NCBI GenBank assembly: GCA_020403425.1
Contig: JADBXR010000008.1
Location: 124,001 to 188,000 of the forward strand
Source of the DNA: Chitinophagaceae bacterium
Lineage (GTDB): Bacteria > Bacteroidota > Bacteroidia > Chitinophagales > Chitinophagaceae
DNA: 64,000 nucleotides
Direction: 5' to 3'
Shown: positions 52,286 to 62,675 of the stretch, in pieces
Layout of the letters: the number at the start of each line of letters is the position of its first letter
How positions within the stretch are numbered: position 1 is the stretch's first letter
Notes under the pieces: model-generated
The model's database searches: none
What the model saw: only the letters and a program-made list of their open reading frames with translations
What the model was told of the DNA's origin: nothing
Translations under genes and position numbers: made by a program

Positions 52286-54109
52286 TTAATCCTCCAGTTT
52301 TTTCCACCAGGTCCGGTGCAGGATCAGTACGACCAGCAACAGGATTCCAGCAGTGATCAGCAGTGGAAATTTCATCCAAAGTACCAGGTACATGGGAAGG
52401 ATGGTGAGACATAACTGGCCGATGATCCCCAGTACCACATTGAACATATCACGGCCAAAATGCCGGTTCGGCTGGAATTCCGGATCTGTTTTCCTGACCT
52501 CCAGCAGCACCGGTTTCCAGAACCCCCAGGGCTTCACAGTGACATAAAAATGCTGTAACACCCTGCTTTCGGTCGGGGCTGCCAGATAGGTCCCAAAGAT
52601 CGAACCCGCCAATGATATCAGGAACAACAGGGGCCAGTTATACAATGGCTGGCCTTCAAATACATACGGAAAGATCAGTGCAGCAATGATCCCGCTCATC
52701 ATACCCCAGAAAAAACCACTGGCATTGAAACGCCACCAGTACCACTTGAGCAGATTGGCCGCGATATAGCCGCCATACAATGCCCCTACGATCCACATCA
52801 ATACGCTGTTCACATTCTTGGCAAAGAATCCAAGGATGATTCCAATGGTCACGACCAGGATGCCGGCCGTGTAATTCATCCGCATCACTTTTCGGGTAGA
52901 TGCCTGCGGATCCAGGTATTTGACATAGATATCATTCACGATATAGGCCTGTGCTGCATTCAGTGTTCCGGAGAAGGTTCCCATAAAAGCCCCCAGTAAT
53001 CCTGTTAATGCCAGTCCCAATATGCCCGCAGGCAAATAACCGTTGATGACGGCAGGCAAGATCCTTTCAAAGTCAACCCCTGTGGGTGATGCCAGGTTCA
53101 GCTCCTGGTAATACAATAGACCCAATACCGTTAACCCGATGATCATGGTATAGCGCACCGGCAGCAGCACGATGGACACAAAACCACTCATTTTGGAAGC
53201 TTCTTTGGGCGAGCGGGTAGACAATATTTTCTGCATGTCATAATTGGGTGCAGGCCCGGCCAGACTGGCGAATACCCCTTTGAAAAGCATCATCATGAAA
53301 AATAAGCCGAAAAGCCCGAATCCATCCTCCGCTATCTTGTTATCGACCGCAGGAATCGTATGGCTCCAATCAAGGTCCAGCTTCCACGAAAAAAATGGCG
53401 TGAGCCAACCCTCAGGCACCGAAAGTGACTGATGCTGCAGGTGCCGGGCTGCGATAACGCCGATGGCCACACAGGCTACGGTCATGATCAGGTACTTGAT
53501 CAGGTCGCCCAGCACGATGCTGTGCATGCCTCCCAGAATGGAATAAAAAGTAGCAAAGAGCGTGAACACGATACCATAAAAATGCGCTACATATTGCGGA
53601 GCCACGGTAAAGGGAACATAGTCCTTCACTTCGCTCCAGGGTACGAATATTTCGATGAATTTTCCCAATCCCACAAAACCATAGGCCAGGAACCCCAGGC
53701 AGCTGATGAGTGCAAAAGCCACCACCACATTATGTGAAGCCCGCACTGCAGGTCCGGATTCTCCAAAGCGGGTGGCCAGCCATTCGGCACCGGTGGTAGC
53801 ATTGGAGCGACGCAGCCATTTTGAGAGGAACATCATCAGGATCACCTGGTTAAAAACCGGCCAGAGCCAGGGTATCCAGATGCTTTTCATTCCGTATACA
53901 AAACAGAGCGCCACCATCCACATGGTACCGCTGATATCGAACATATCCGAAGCGTCACTTAGTCCCAGTAAATACCAAGGTAATTTTTTACCACCCATCA
54001 GGTAGTGATCCTTACTCTTACCCGCTTTTTTCCGCAGCTGCCAGCCAATCCCCAGCATCAACAGCAAGTAGATAGCTATAATACTGATATCCAATGTGGT
54101 AAGTCTCAT
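52286..54109 (-). CDS. Sodium:solute symporter (SSS family)
   Basis: 607-residue inner-membrane transporter with about 13-14 membrane helices. The N-terminal 'LDISIIAIYLLLMLGIGW' and 'KDHYLMGGKKLPWYLLGLSDASDMFD' are the SSS-family opening, and 'ATGAEWLATRFGESG' is the TM3 region. The fold is LeuT-like and moves sugars, amino acids, nucleosides or carboxylates with Na+. I use the ATG at 54109; the track's TTG adds two residues. The divergent AraC-type regulator across a 384-base gap likely controls it. Substrate unknown, though sugar or glycoside is common for this long subfamily. Confidence 0.9.
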   Translation of the reverse strand: MRLTTLDISIIAIYLLLMLGIGWQLRKKAGKSKDHYLMGGKKLPWYLLGLSDASDMFDISGTMWMVALCFVYGMKSIWIPWLWPVFNQVILMMFLSKWLRRSNATTGAEWLATRFGESGPAVRASHNVVVAFALISCLGFLAYGFVGLGKFIEIFVPWSEVKDYVPFTVAPQYVAHFYGIVFTLFATFYSILGGMHSIVLGDLIKYLIMTVACVAIGVIAARHLQHQSLSVPEGWLTPFFSWKLDLDWSHTIPAVDNKIAEDGFGLFGLFFMMMLFKGVFASLAGPAPNYDMQKILSTRSPKEASKMSGFVSIVLLPVRYTMIIGLTVLGLLYYQELNLASPTGVDFERILPAVINGYLPAGILGLALTGLLGAFMGTFSGTLNAAQAYIVNDIYVKYLDPQASTRKVMRMNYTAGILVVTIGIILGFFAKNVNSVLMWIVGALYGGYIAANLLKWYWWRFNASGFFWGMMSGIIAALIFPYVFEGQPLYNWPLLFLISLAGSIFGTYLAAPTESRVLQHFYVTVKPWGFWKPVLLEVRKTDPEFQPNRHFGRDMFNVVLGIIGQLCLTILPMYLVLWMKFPLLITAGILLLVVLILHRTWWKKLED

Positions 54110-54493
54110 ATACAATATCCCATTAAAGGGTCTTGACCGGAAGATACCGCCTCAAAACACCTACTCTCCCTCCTACATCCGGCATCCGGAAATCCGAAAA
54201 TGACAAAAAAGTACCAAATCTTTGCAGCGAACCGGAACAGATATCTGTCCTAAACAACAGAATATGTTCGTTGTTGGCTACTTGGGAAGGGTTGCACCTG
54301 ACCAGCAAACAGCCAGGCAACCGTGTTCTACCCAATTTTATGTAAAACCGCCTCCTATCTGCCTGTTCACGGAACAGGGTACAAGATAGCGCAGTTATGT
54401 AAAATAAACACATGTACCTGATTTGTGTCCGGTGGCCGGCTAATCACGCTGTCAACCGTACCATTTTACATAGATTTAACCGATATCTGGACC
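54110..54493. promoter_or_regulatory. Divergent regulatory region, symporter/AraC
   Basis: 384 bases without a gene. Within it TATGTAAAA occurs three times: direct copies at 54339-54347 and 54396-54404 and an inverted copy at 54464-54472. A further palindrome-like GTTCACGGAAC lies between the first two. These are candidate binding sites for the adjacent AraC-family protein. Confidence 0.5.
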
Positions 54494-55375
54494 ATGCAGA
54501 AGAAAATTCTACGCGAAATCACCCCATTGACCCCTGCAGACTGCTTTACTGTTTTTGCCCGCACCAAAACAGAATTCGATTTCCCTGTGCATTACCATGA
54601 GGAATTCGAGCTGAATTTCATCAAAAACGGCAAGGGTGTGAAACGGGTAGTAGGTGACCACGTGAAAGAGATCGGCGACTATGAGCTGGTGCTGATCGGT
54701 CCTAACCTGCAACACGCCTGGTTCACCCACAAATGCAAGAGCCCTGAGATCACTGAAGTCACCATACAGTTCCACAAGGATCTGTTCGACGAGAAATTAT
54801 TACGAAGGAACCAGTTCAGTTTCATCCGGACCATGCTGGACAATTCATTGCGGGGTATCCTGTTCTCATATGAAACAGCGGCACTGCTTTCTTCCAGGAT
54901 CATGCGGCTTAGCAAGAAAGATGGCTTCGAATCGGTGCATGAACTGATGTGGATCCTGCATGAACTTTCCATCTCACGTCATTCCAGGATCCTCTCCAAC
55001 TCCACTTTCAACAACATGGAGCATTTTACCTATAATAGCCGCAGGATCGAGCGGGTGATGGAATACCTGAACGAGAACTTCAAGAACCCGATCTCCTTAT
55101 CGGAAGTGGCCAAACTCACCAATATGGCCGATTCGGCCTTTAGTCGTTTCTTCAAGACCAGAACGGGAATGACCTTTATAGACAGCCTCACAGAGATTCG
55201 GTTGGGCCATGCTTCACGCATGCTCATCGATACCACGCAATCGGTGGCAGAGATCGCCTACGAATGTGGCTTCAATAACATATCTAATTTCAACCGGATC
55301 TTCAAGAAGAAAAAAGGATGTACACCCAAGGAGTTCAAGAAAAGCTACTCCTCAGAAGAGCGCATCTTCTTTTGA
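54494..55375 (+). CDS. AraC-family transcriptional regulator
   Basis: 293-residue regulator from the ATG at 54494; the track start adds 23 residues over promoter sequence. The N-terminal half is a cupin-like ligand domain ('FPVHYHEEFELNFIKNGKG', 'ELVLIGPNLQHAW'). The C-terminal half is a double helix-turn-helix: 'PISLSEVAKLTNMADSAFSRFFK' and 'SVAEIAYECGFNNISNFNRIFKKKKGCTPKEFKK'. It probably senses a sugar or similar solute and activates the divergent symporter gene. The regulatory link is inference from position. Confidence 0.9.
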   Translation: MQKKILREITPLTPADCFTVFARTKTEFDFPVHYHEEFELNFIKNGKGVKRVVGDHVKEIGDYELVLIGPNLQHAWFTHKCKSPEITEVTIQFHKDLFDEKLLRRNQFSFIRTMLDNSLRGILFSYETAALLSSRIMRLSKKDGFESVHELMWILHELSISRHSRILSNSTFNNMEHFTYNSRRIERVMEYLNENFKNPISLSEVAKLTNMADSAFSRFFKTRTGMTFIDSLTEIRLGHASRMLIDTTQSVAEIAYECGFNNISNFNRIFKKKKGCTPKEFKKSYSSEERIFF

Positions 55376-55381
55376 TAGCAG

Positions 55382-55678
55382 TTACAGTTTGCGGCTTACT
55401 TTGGTGAAGTCTTTGGTGACAACGGCCTTCATCACCCCAAGGGTATCTTTACCAGACTGTGCCATGTTCACTTTGAACTCGCATTCATATCCCTCGGCTT
55501 CTTCAAAGAAGATCACTTCCTTTACATCAAATCTAACTCGGGAGGAATCATTGTTGACAGACTGGTACAGGAATTCCGTCATGGCTTTTTTCAGACGTTG
55601 TTCCACTTCGGCAGGCTTGGGCTTTTTCTGGCAGGCAAACACGGACAGCAGGAGCAAACAGGCTAATATCTTTTTCAT
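55382..55678 (-). CDS. Small lipoprotein of unknown function
   Basis: 98-residue predicted lipoprotein from the ATG at 55678 (MKKILACLLLLSVFAC, Cys16). The longer track ORF extends into the TamB promoter area. The mature part is a helix-beta domain ('AEVEQRLKKAMTEFLYQSVNN', then 'VRFDVKEVIFFEEAEGYECEFKVNM') resembling small periplasmic domains such as those in NTF2/cystatin-like folds, but no family is named. It converges with the AraC gene, 6 bases apart, and diverges from tamB. Confidence 0.65.
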   Translation of the reverse strand: MKKILACLLLLSVFACQKKPKPAEVEQRLKKAMTEFLYQSVNNDSSRVRFDVKEVIFFEEAEGYECEFKVNMAQSGKDTLGVMKAVVTKDFTKVSRKL

Positions 55679-55877
55679 AGCTGGCGGATAATCTTTAGAA
55701 TGTTGGTTAAATATAATAATTACAAGGGCATCGCCAAGGCTGTCTATTTTTTTTATTTCCACATGCGGTCAGATAGCGGTTTGGTATTGTATTTGCCTAC
55801 GCTTAGAATACGTATTTTTACCACCTCAAACCCCATTAGGCCTGAAGCGTTTCCTGCAAATATTACGTCGTACAATT

Positions 55878-58800
55878 TTGGTTATTTTGGCTGTACTGCT
55901 GCTGGCATTCATCGCGATCCAGACTGAATTTGTACAGAACTGGCTGGTAGGCATCGCCACCCAGCGACTTTCCAGGGCACTGGGTACGGAAGTGAGCGTT
56001 AAAAATGTCAGTTTTTCCCTCTTCAACCGGCTGAATATGGAGGGAACGATGGTGAGGGATCAGCAAAAAGATACCCTGCTCTATGCAGGAAAACTGAAAG
56101 TACGGATCACGGACTGGTTTTTCCTCAAAGAAAAAGCCGTACTGAAATATGCAGGACTGGAAGATGCCGTGATCAAACTGCAACGGAAGGACTCAGTTTG
56201 GAACCACGCTTTCATCCTGGATTATTTCTCATCGCCCCAGCCCAAGAAACAAAGTGGCGGACTGGAGCTTAATCTGAAGACCATTGAACTAAGGAATGTA
56301 CGCATCCTGAAAAACGATCTATGGATCGGTGAAAGGATGGACATTTCCATGAGCAACCTGCTTTTGGATGCAGAGAACGTGGACTTGAAAAAAAGCATCT
56401 TCCACATCAATTCCGTTCAACTGGAGAGGCCGTTCGTGCGCATCCTGAGCCTTGACGGACTCCGACCGGACTCACTACGTCCCAAGCCTACCAAAGATAC
56501 GGGCATGTACCTGAATGCGGGTGACATTGCACTATATGTGAACCGGGTCACCATTAAAAACGGAAGCCTGTTCATTGATGGGAATACGGAAAGACCCATC
56601 CCGCATTTTGACGGTAGTCATATACAGCTTAGTAAATTGACCGGTACTCTTGATCAGATCCGGTTCGTAAAAGACACTTTGCGTGCCAATATTGAGCTCT
56701 CCGTCAAAGACCGCTGCGGACTGGAACTGCGCAAGCTGAAAACAGCTTTCCGCTTTACTCCCCAGATCATGGAACTGGCAAAACTTGATCTGCAAACCAA
56801 CAAAAGCAGGCTGACCAACTATTATGCCATGCAGTTCAGGGATTTCAACAAGGACTTTGCACATTATATCAGCCAGGTTGTGATGCAGGCGAATTTTACC
56901 GATGCCAGAGTGCATACGGATGATATCGCCTTTTTTGCGCCGGAACTGAAAGATTGGAAAAAAGAAGTGATCCTGAGCGGCAAGTACCTGGGTACCGTTG
57001 AAGATTTCACAGTGAACAATCTGGCAGCCAAGATCGGCAGCACCACACGTGTGATCGGTTCCAGTTTCAGCATGAAAGGTCTACCCGAGATCAACACCAC
57101 CCGCATAGAGCTGAAGAACGGCACACTCCAGACCAACTACGCTGATCTGGGTTCACTGATACCCCAGTTACGAGGCGTTACCTCACCCAACCTGGCCGCT
57201 TTGGGCAATATCATTTACCGGGGTAATTTCAATGGCACTATTCAGAATTTTGTTACAGCCGGCACTTTCAGCACCCAGTTGGGAGGTGTAAGAACCAATA
57301 TCAGCCTGAAACTACCCAGCCGTGGAGAGCCATCCTACACTGGTGCACTGGAGACCACACGATTCAACATCGGCAAATTCTTAAGTGACAGTTCGTTGGG
57401 GCTCGTAGATTTCAAAGGCAGGATCGTAGGCAGCAGTTTCAATATTGAGAAACTGAAGACCACAGTGCAGGGAACCGCCACATCGCTGGAATACAAAGGA
57501 TATACCTATACCAATATCATCTCGCTCGGGACCTTTCAGCGGAAATATTTTAATGGGGAGATTAAGATCGACGATCCGAACCTGGATTTCACCAGTACCG
57601 TTGAGATCGATCTTTCAAAAGAACTGCCCCGCTACAATATTGTGGGCGACCTGGTGAACTCGAACCTGAAAGCATTGAAACTGACCAAGGATTCGATCCT
57701 GGTCACCGGACTGCTCGACGTCAACTTTACAGGCACCAACATCGACAACTTTTTAGGCAGTGCCAAATTCCTGAATGCCAATATCAAGAGCGAACGCAGC
57801 GAACTGAATTTCGATTCACTGAACCTGAGTTCCGCATATGTTGATTCAGTCAAATACCTACATCTCGGAAGTAATGAGTTCAATGCCACTATCAATGGCC
57901 GTTTCAGCATCAAAGACCTTCCGTCCAGTTTTCAGGCTTTTCTCACCAGGTATTATCCTACTTATATCAAACAGCCCAAATCGGTTCCTCAGAACCAGGT
58001 ATTTTCATTCAAGATCAATACAGGACATTTTGAACCGTACCTCCAGTTGCTGGATAAACGCTTGTATGGCTTTAACGATGCCAGTATCAGTGGCTCTGTT
58101 GACACTCGCAGGAACCAACTGGCGATAGATGCGGCCATCCCCGCAGGCAGATATGACAAGATCAGTTTCACCGGTCTCGACCTTGGGGGCAAGGGCAATA
58201 AAGACAGTATTTCAGTAACGGGCAATATCACAGAAGTGCAGGTAAGCGACAGCCTTCGTTTCCCCAATTCAAAGATCCGCATTACTTCCAACAACGATCA
58301 TTCCATTGTATCCATTAAAACCAGCGCAGACAATACACTAAATGATGCCGATCTGCAGGCGGATGTGTATACACTGAACGATGGTGCCCGCATCCAGTTC
58401 AGGCCATCTTCATTTGTATTGAATGACAAGAAATGGAGCATTGAAAAAGCAGGTGAATTAACCGTACGAAGTAAACTGGTACAGGCTGAGAATGTCAAAT
58501 TCACACAGGGTTTCCAGGAGATCAGTATTGAATCGGATCATCCGGATGATGGCAGCAGCAGCAATAACCTGTTGGTCCGATTGAAGAATGTAGTGTTGGG
58601 TGACATCACTTCTATCTTTTTCAAGGATCCAAGACTGGAAGGTGTTACCTCAGGTACCGTACACCTGAACGATCTGATGGGCAGCTTTAACGCGGCAGCC
58701 GATCTGAAAGCGGAACAGTTCCGCTTGAATGATGACTCTGTGGGTCTGGTGAACATCCAGGCTTCCTATGATGGCAAGACCGGCCGTCTGCCTTTCTCCG

Positions 58801-60617
58801 TTCGATCCAACAATGAGGGATACCAGTTCTCTGCGAAAGGGAGCTATGATCTTAAAGACAGCACTGGCCAATCCTTTACCACCGATATCGCACTGCAGAA
58901 TTCAAAGATCGATTTCCTGCGCATGTTCCTCTCCGATCTTTTCAGTGATATCAAAGGGCAGGCTTCGGGTAATCTCACCATCAAGGGAGACCTGAACGCA
59001 CCGGACCTGCTGGGAAGGATCCAACTCAAAAACGCAGGCATGAAAGTGAATTACACACAAGTGTATTACACGATCGATTCGGCAGATATCCGTTTTACAG
59101 AGGAAGGTATTGACTTTGGCAGGTTCAACATTCACGACAGGTACCAGAATACCGGTACGGTAAGCGGTAAACTGAAAGAGAGAGGTTTTAAGAATATCGT
59201 GTTCGATCTGGACATGTTTACCAATAAATTATTACTGATCGATACCCGTCCACAGGACAACCAGCAGTTCTATGGCAAAGCGATCGGAAGCGCACGTTTG
59301 CGCATGACGGGACCGGAATATGCGGCACAAATGCAACTCATTGCAGAATCTAACGACAGTTCCCATATTTTCATCCCGAACTCGGTGAGCAAGGAAAGCG
59401 GTGTAGCGGACTTCATCGTATTCAAACAGTATGGTACAGAAATGGAGAAAGCGGGCAATAAAAGCAACTTCAATCTTTCTGTTGATCTTGACCTCACTGC
59501 CAACAACAATGTGATGATCGATGTGATCCTGGATGAACTGGCCGGGGATGTGATCAAAGCCGTAGGGTATGGCAAACTCAGGATCAAAGCCGGCACCACA
59601 GAACCGCTCACCATGCGGGGCAGATACAACATCGATAAGGGAAGTTATGTATTCAACCTGCAGAATATCCTGCGTAAACCTTTTGAGCTGGCTCCCGATG
59701 CCGGCAATTACATTGAGTGGAACGGAGATCCCTTTAAGGCTGATATGCATGTAGATGCCAGGTATACTGCGGAACGTATCAGCCTGGCCGAATTGGTCAG
59801 CAACCTGAACCTGAGTCCGGCTGTAAAAGGCTACCGTGGTGATGTATACGTGATAGCTCAGTTACGTGATAAACTGAGCAGACCCGATATCAGGTTCCGC
59901 ATCGATTTTCCACAGGGAAGTCCTGTAAAGTCCGACAATGAATTCAACCAATACCTGAACCGGTTGGAGAGAGACCAGAACGAGATACTGAATCAGGTAG
60001 CATTCCTGTTCCTCTTCAATTCGTTCCAACCACCCGGTGGATTGGGCAGTGCCAATGCACTGACCCCTTATTCCATCACTTCACTCACCGTGAATACGAT
60101 CTCGCAACTGCTCACGAAGAGTGTGAACAAAGTATTGTCCAACCTGCTGTTCAGGATCACCGGCGATAAGAGTCTGCGTTTTGATGTGGGTACCAGCGTA
60201 TACAGCAGTTCGAACCTGATAGACCCCGGAAGCAGCAGCGTTAGCGGTACGAACAGTAAACTGGACCGTACACGGGTCGACCTTAAATTCGGTTATGCAT
60301 TTGCCAATGAAAAGATCATCGTAACACTGGGCAGTGACATAGATTTCAACTTTGGTAATTCTTCCGCCATACAGAATGGCAATACCCAATGGCTGCCAAA
60401 TGTCAACATCGAATTCATTCTCTCGAAAGATAAAAAGCTTCGTTTGATCGTGTTCAACAAAGCCAGTCTTGACCTTAGTGGTGCCAGTTTTGGTCGCCGT
60501 AACCGGCAGGGGGTCAGTATCTCTTACCGGAAAGATTTTGAAACACTCTTTGCCAACAAGGAAAAAGATCTGGTGATCAAAACACCAGCAGACAGCACTG
60601 CCAATCAACAACAGTGA
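55878..60617 (+). CDS. tamB: TamB-like translocation and assembly module protein
   Basis: Large AsmA/TamB-type protein of about 1580 residues, anchored in the inner membrane by an N-terminal helix ('VILAVLLLAFIAIQ') and spanning the periplasm as a beta-taco groove, working in outer-membrane protein or lipid transport. The C-terminal about 430 residues are the TamB/DUF490 domain ('KVLSNLLFRITGDKSLRFDVG', 'LDRTRVDLKFGYAF'). The start is uncertain: the TTG used in the track follows an open stretch reading 'LKRFLQILRRTI' with a CTG at 55842, which would be a better N-terminus, but no ATG or GTG is there. A TTTG-N17-TATTTTTA promoter-like pair lies at 55792-55820. No tamA is adjacent. Confidence 0.9.
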   Translation: MVILAVLLLAFIAIQTEFVQNWLVGIATQRLSRALGTEVSVKNVSFSLFNRLNMEGTMVRDQQKDTLLYAGKLKVRITDWFFLKEKAVLKYAGLEDAVIKLQRKDSVWNHAFILDYFSSPQPKKQSGGLELNLKTIELRNVRILKNDLWIGERMDISMSNLLLDAENVDLKKSIFHINSVQLERPFVRILSLDGLRPDSLRPKPTKDTGMYLNAGDIALYVNRVTIKNGSLFIDGNTERPIPHFDGSHIQLSKLTGTLDQIRFVKDTLRANIELSVKDRCGLELRKLKTAFRFTPQIMELAKLDLQTNKSRLTNYYAMQFRDFNKDFAHYISQVVMQANFTDARVHTDDIAFFAPELKDWKKEVILSGKYLGTVEDFTVNNLAAKIGSTTRVIGSSFSMKGLPEINTTRIELKNGTLQTNYADLGSLIPQLRGVTSPNLAALGNIIYRGNFNGTIQNFVTAGTFSTQLGGVRTNISLKLPSRGEPSYTGALETTRFNIGKFLSDSSLGLVDFKGRIVGSSFNIEKLKTTVQGTATSLEYKGYTYTNIISLGTFQRKYFNGEIKIDDPNLDFTSTVEIDLSKELPRYNIVGDLVNSNLKALKLTKDSILVTGLLDVNFTGTNIDNFLGSAKFLNANIKSERSELNFDSLNLSSAYVDSVKYLHLGSNEFNATINGRFSIKDLPSSFQAFLTRYYPTYIKQPKSVPQNQVFSFKINTGHFEPYLQLLDKRLYGFNDASISGSVDTRRNQLAIDAAIPAGRYDKISFTGLDLGGKGNKDSISVTGNITEVQVSDSLRFPNSKIRITSNNDHSIVSIKTSADNTLNDADLQADVYTLNDGARIQFRPSSFVLNDKKWSIEKAGELTVRSKLVQAENVKFTQGFQEISIESDHPDDGSSSNNLLVRLKNVVLGDITSIFFKDPRLEGVTSGTVHLNDLMGSFNAAADLKAEQFRLNDDSVGLVNIQASYDGKTGRLPFSVRSNNEGYQFSAKGSYDLKDSTGQSFTTDIALQNSKIDFLRMFLSDLFSDIKGQASGNLTIKGDLNAPDLLGRIQLKNAGMKVNYTQVYYTIDSADIRFTEEGIDFGRFNIHDRYQNTGTVSGKLKERGFKNIVFDLDMFTNKLLLIDTRPQDNQQFYGKAIGSARLRMTGPEYAAQMQLIAESNDSSHIFIPNSVSKESGVADFIVFKQYGTEMEKAGNKSNFNLSVDLDLTANNNVMIDVILDELAGDVIKAVGYGKLRIKAGTTEPLTMRGRYNIDKGSYVFNLQNILRKPFELAPDAGNYIEWNGDPFKADMHVDARYTAERISLAELVSNLNLSPAVKGYRGDVYVIAQLRDKLSRPDIRFRIDFPQGSPVKSDNEFNQYLNRLERDQNEILNQVAFLFLFNSFQPPGGLGSANALTPYSITSLTVNTISQLLTKSVNKVLSNLLFRITGDKSLRFDVGTSVYSSSNLIDPGSSSVSGTNSKLDRTRVDLKFGYAFANEKIIVTLGSDIDFNFGNSSAIQNGNTQWLPNVNIEFILSKDKKLRLIVFNKASLDLSGASFGRRNRQGVSISYRKDFETLFANKEKDLVIKTPADSTANQQQ

Positions 60618-60641
60618 CCATCCATCGGAACAGATCCGGCC

Positions 60642-62180
60642 TTACGGCAATATGGGCTGGGGAATCGCCTTGCAGTTTTTTAACCGGTACACATAGAAAT
60701 ACCTGACCACTCCTCCACTCCTGAGCTGTTTAATCGTTACCGGTTTTTCGATCGTGGTAAAATAAACTCCATAAGCGTCTGCTACATTCAATGGCAGATT
60801 GGAAGGAACAATGGCATAAGCATCATCGCCCCGTTGCAGTTGTTCTCTTTCCCTGTTCAGCCAGGCGAACTTGTGCACGTCTTCCAGTAGCCCCACACCC
60901 AATACCCTTGATCCGCTTGCACGGGATGTGTAGAATTCAAGATGCCCACCGGGGAACCATTTGTTCACGAGTATCGGCGAATGGGCTTTCATCAGGCCTT
61001 TGGCAGCATCTTCTTTCGCCAATACAGCAAAGGAATCGCTGAGATCCTTCCATCCGGAAAGATCGAGCGTAGGACAGTACTCACCATAATTCTCCTTGTC
61101 ATGGCTTCCGAAATTCACCGGCGACAGCCGAACAAGGGCAACACCAGCTATCAATACCACGATAAGCAATGCGCCAGCCAATTTGATGAAACCCGGAAAA
61201 GTTTTGAAGGATCGTTGTTCCAGGTACAGCCCGCCTACCAAAAACAACGGAATATACCCAGGTCCGCTCCAATGCGGCAATGTGGGATTCAGCAAGGATA
61301 CGCCCCAGAATAACAGGATCATCGGCAAACTCATGCATAACAGCCAGGTAGCCGCTCTTTTGCGGTTAAAGCGGATCCGTTTACGCAGCATGGCCACCAG
61401 TGCTATCAGCAGCAGTATGAAAATAACGGGATTCTGGTATGCGAATTCCCCTGCAATTTCCCTGCCCAGCATATCCCACTGGATAGTGGTATGGGTCACC
61501 CTCTGCGAATGAAAACGGTACGTTATGAAATCATTGATCACATTCCAGTAAACGATCGGAAGGATACAGATCACAGTGACAGCCGCCCCAGCATACAAAC
61601 GCCAGTTCAGCAGCCATTTAGGCCTCGACAGGATCAGGAAGAAACCGAAGCCGGCCCAAAGATATAAGCCATGCACTTTACACAAGGCAGCAAGACCGAT
61701 CATGAATCCCAACAACAGCCAGATGCCTAGGTTCTGGTCGTCATTTTTGATGAACAGGTGCCCCATGATGTACAAAGCACCTGTCCAGAAAGGCATCTGT
61801 GGTGAATCAGGAAGGATGAACAGACCGGAAATGATGCCGCTATACACAGAGCAGTTATAGATCAATGCCGCATACCAGCCCGCTTTTTCGTTGGCGATCA
61901 GTTTCCCGGTTTTAAAGATGAACCAGGTAGAGATGGCGCCACATAGTATGCTTCCCAATCGTACGGAAAGATCACTGACCCAAAGCAGGTTCAGTGTTGT
62001 GGCACGTATCATCCAGCCCACCATAGGAGGATGGTCAAAATGATTCCAGTCTGGCTGAAGGGCATAGGTCCAGTAATACACTTCATCGTTCCCCAGTTCG
62101 ATCAACGAAGCAGTGATCATTTTCACAATGGAAACGATCAGAATGAGCCACCCTACTTTCCTGGAATATGATTGATTCAT
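60642..62180 (-). CDS. ArnT-like membrane glycosyltransferase (GT39/GT83)
   Basis: 512-residue polytopic inner-membrane enzyme of the PMT/ArnT superfamily, which uses polyprenyl-phosphate sugars. The first periplasmic loop holds the acidic catalytic motif in 'LGNDEVYYWTYALQPDWNHFDHPPMVGWMIR' (parts: ELGNDEVYYW, HFDHPPMVGW). About twelve helices follow and a soluble C-terminal domain begins near residue 370. ATG at 62180 chosen over the track's TTG. Acceptor (lipid A, protein or glycan) unknown. It converges with tamB and lies 40 bases behind aroQ on the same strand. Confidence 0.88.
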   Translation of the reverse strand: MNQSYSRKVGWLILIVSIVKMITASLIELGNDEVYYWTYALQPDWNHFDHPPMVGWMIRATTLNLLWVSDLSVRLGSILCGAISTWFIFKTGKLIANEKAGWYAALIYNCSVYSGIISGLFILPDSPQMPFWTGALYIMGHLFIKNDDQNLGIWLLLGFMIGLAALCKVHGLYLWAGFGFFLILSRPKWLLNWRLYAGAAVTVICILPIVYWNVINDFITYRFHSQRVTHTTIQWDMLGREIAGEFAYQNPVIFILLLIALVAMLRKRIRFNRKRAATWLLCMSLPMILLFWGVSLLNPTLPHWSGPGYIPLFLVGGLYLEQRSFKTFPGFIKLAGALLIVVLIAGVALVRLSPVNFGSHDKENYGEYCPTLDLSGWKDLSDSFAVLAKEDAAKGLMKAHSPILVNKWFPGGHLEFYTSRASGSRVLGVGLLEDVHKFAWLNREREQLQRGDDAYAIVPSNLPLNVADAYGVYFTTIEKPVTIKQLRSGGVVRYFYVYRLKNCKAIPQPILP

Positions 62181-62220
62181 CTTAGTAATGGAAGCAAGCA
62201 AATACTATGCCTTACACGCC

Positions 62221-62643
62221 TTATTTACGATCGGTCAGCCAGCGGATGGCCAACTCGTATCCTTTCAGCCCTAATCCGAAAATACTGCCCGCCGATTTAC
62301 CGGACACATGCGACAAATGCCTGAAATGTTCCCTCGAATGTACATTGCTGATATGTACTTCCACCACCGGCGCCTTGATAGCGGCGATGGCATCGCCGAT
62401 CGCTACAGAAGTATGGGTATACCCAGCCGGGTTAAGTACGATACCATCGTACTCATAGCCCACACGCTGCAGTTCATTGATCAGCTCGCCTTCTACATTG
62501 CTCTGGTAATAATGAAAATCAACTGTCGGGAACAAGTTCTTCAGTTCTTCCATGTATTTCTCGAAAGACTGGTTACCGTATATATCCGTTTCCCTTTTCC
62601 CCAGCAAATTGAGATTCGGGCCGTTGATGATGGCGATTTTCAT
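62221..62643 (-). CDS. aroQ: 3-dehydroquinate dehydratase, type II
   Basis: Third shikimate-pathway enzyme, a small dodecamer-forming dehydratase. The N-terminal 'IAIINGPNLNLLGKRE' and 'YG' (catalytic Tyr), 'GIVLNPAGYTHTSVAIGDAI' and 'PVVEVHISNVHSRE' with the catalytic His, and 'RHLSHVSGKSAGSIFG' cover the whole active site. 140 residues, normal. It lies about 35 kb from the aro cluster, so the pathway is split. aroE and aroK are not in the window. Confidence 0.95.
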   Translation of the reverse strand: MKIAIINGPNLNLLGKRETDIYGNQSFEKYMEELKNLFPTVDFHYYQSNVEGELINELQRVGYEYDGIVLNPAGYTHTSVAIGDAIAAIKAPVVEVHISNVHSREHFRHLSHVSGKSAGSIFGLGLKGYELAIRWLTDRK

Positions 62644-62675
62644 ATGGCTAAGATAACTAAAAATAAACGCCGCAA

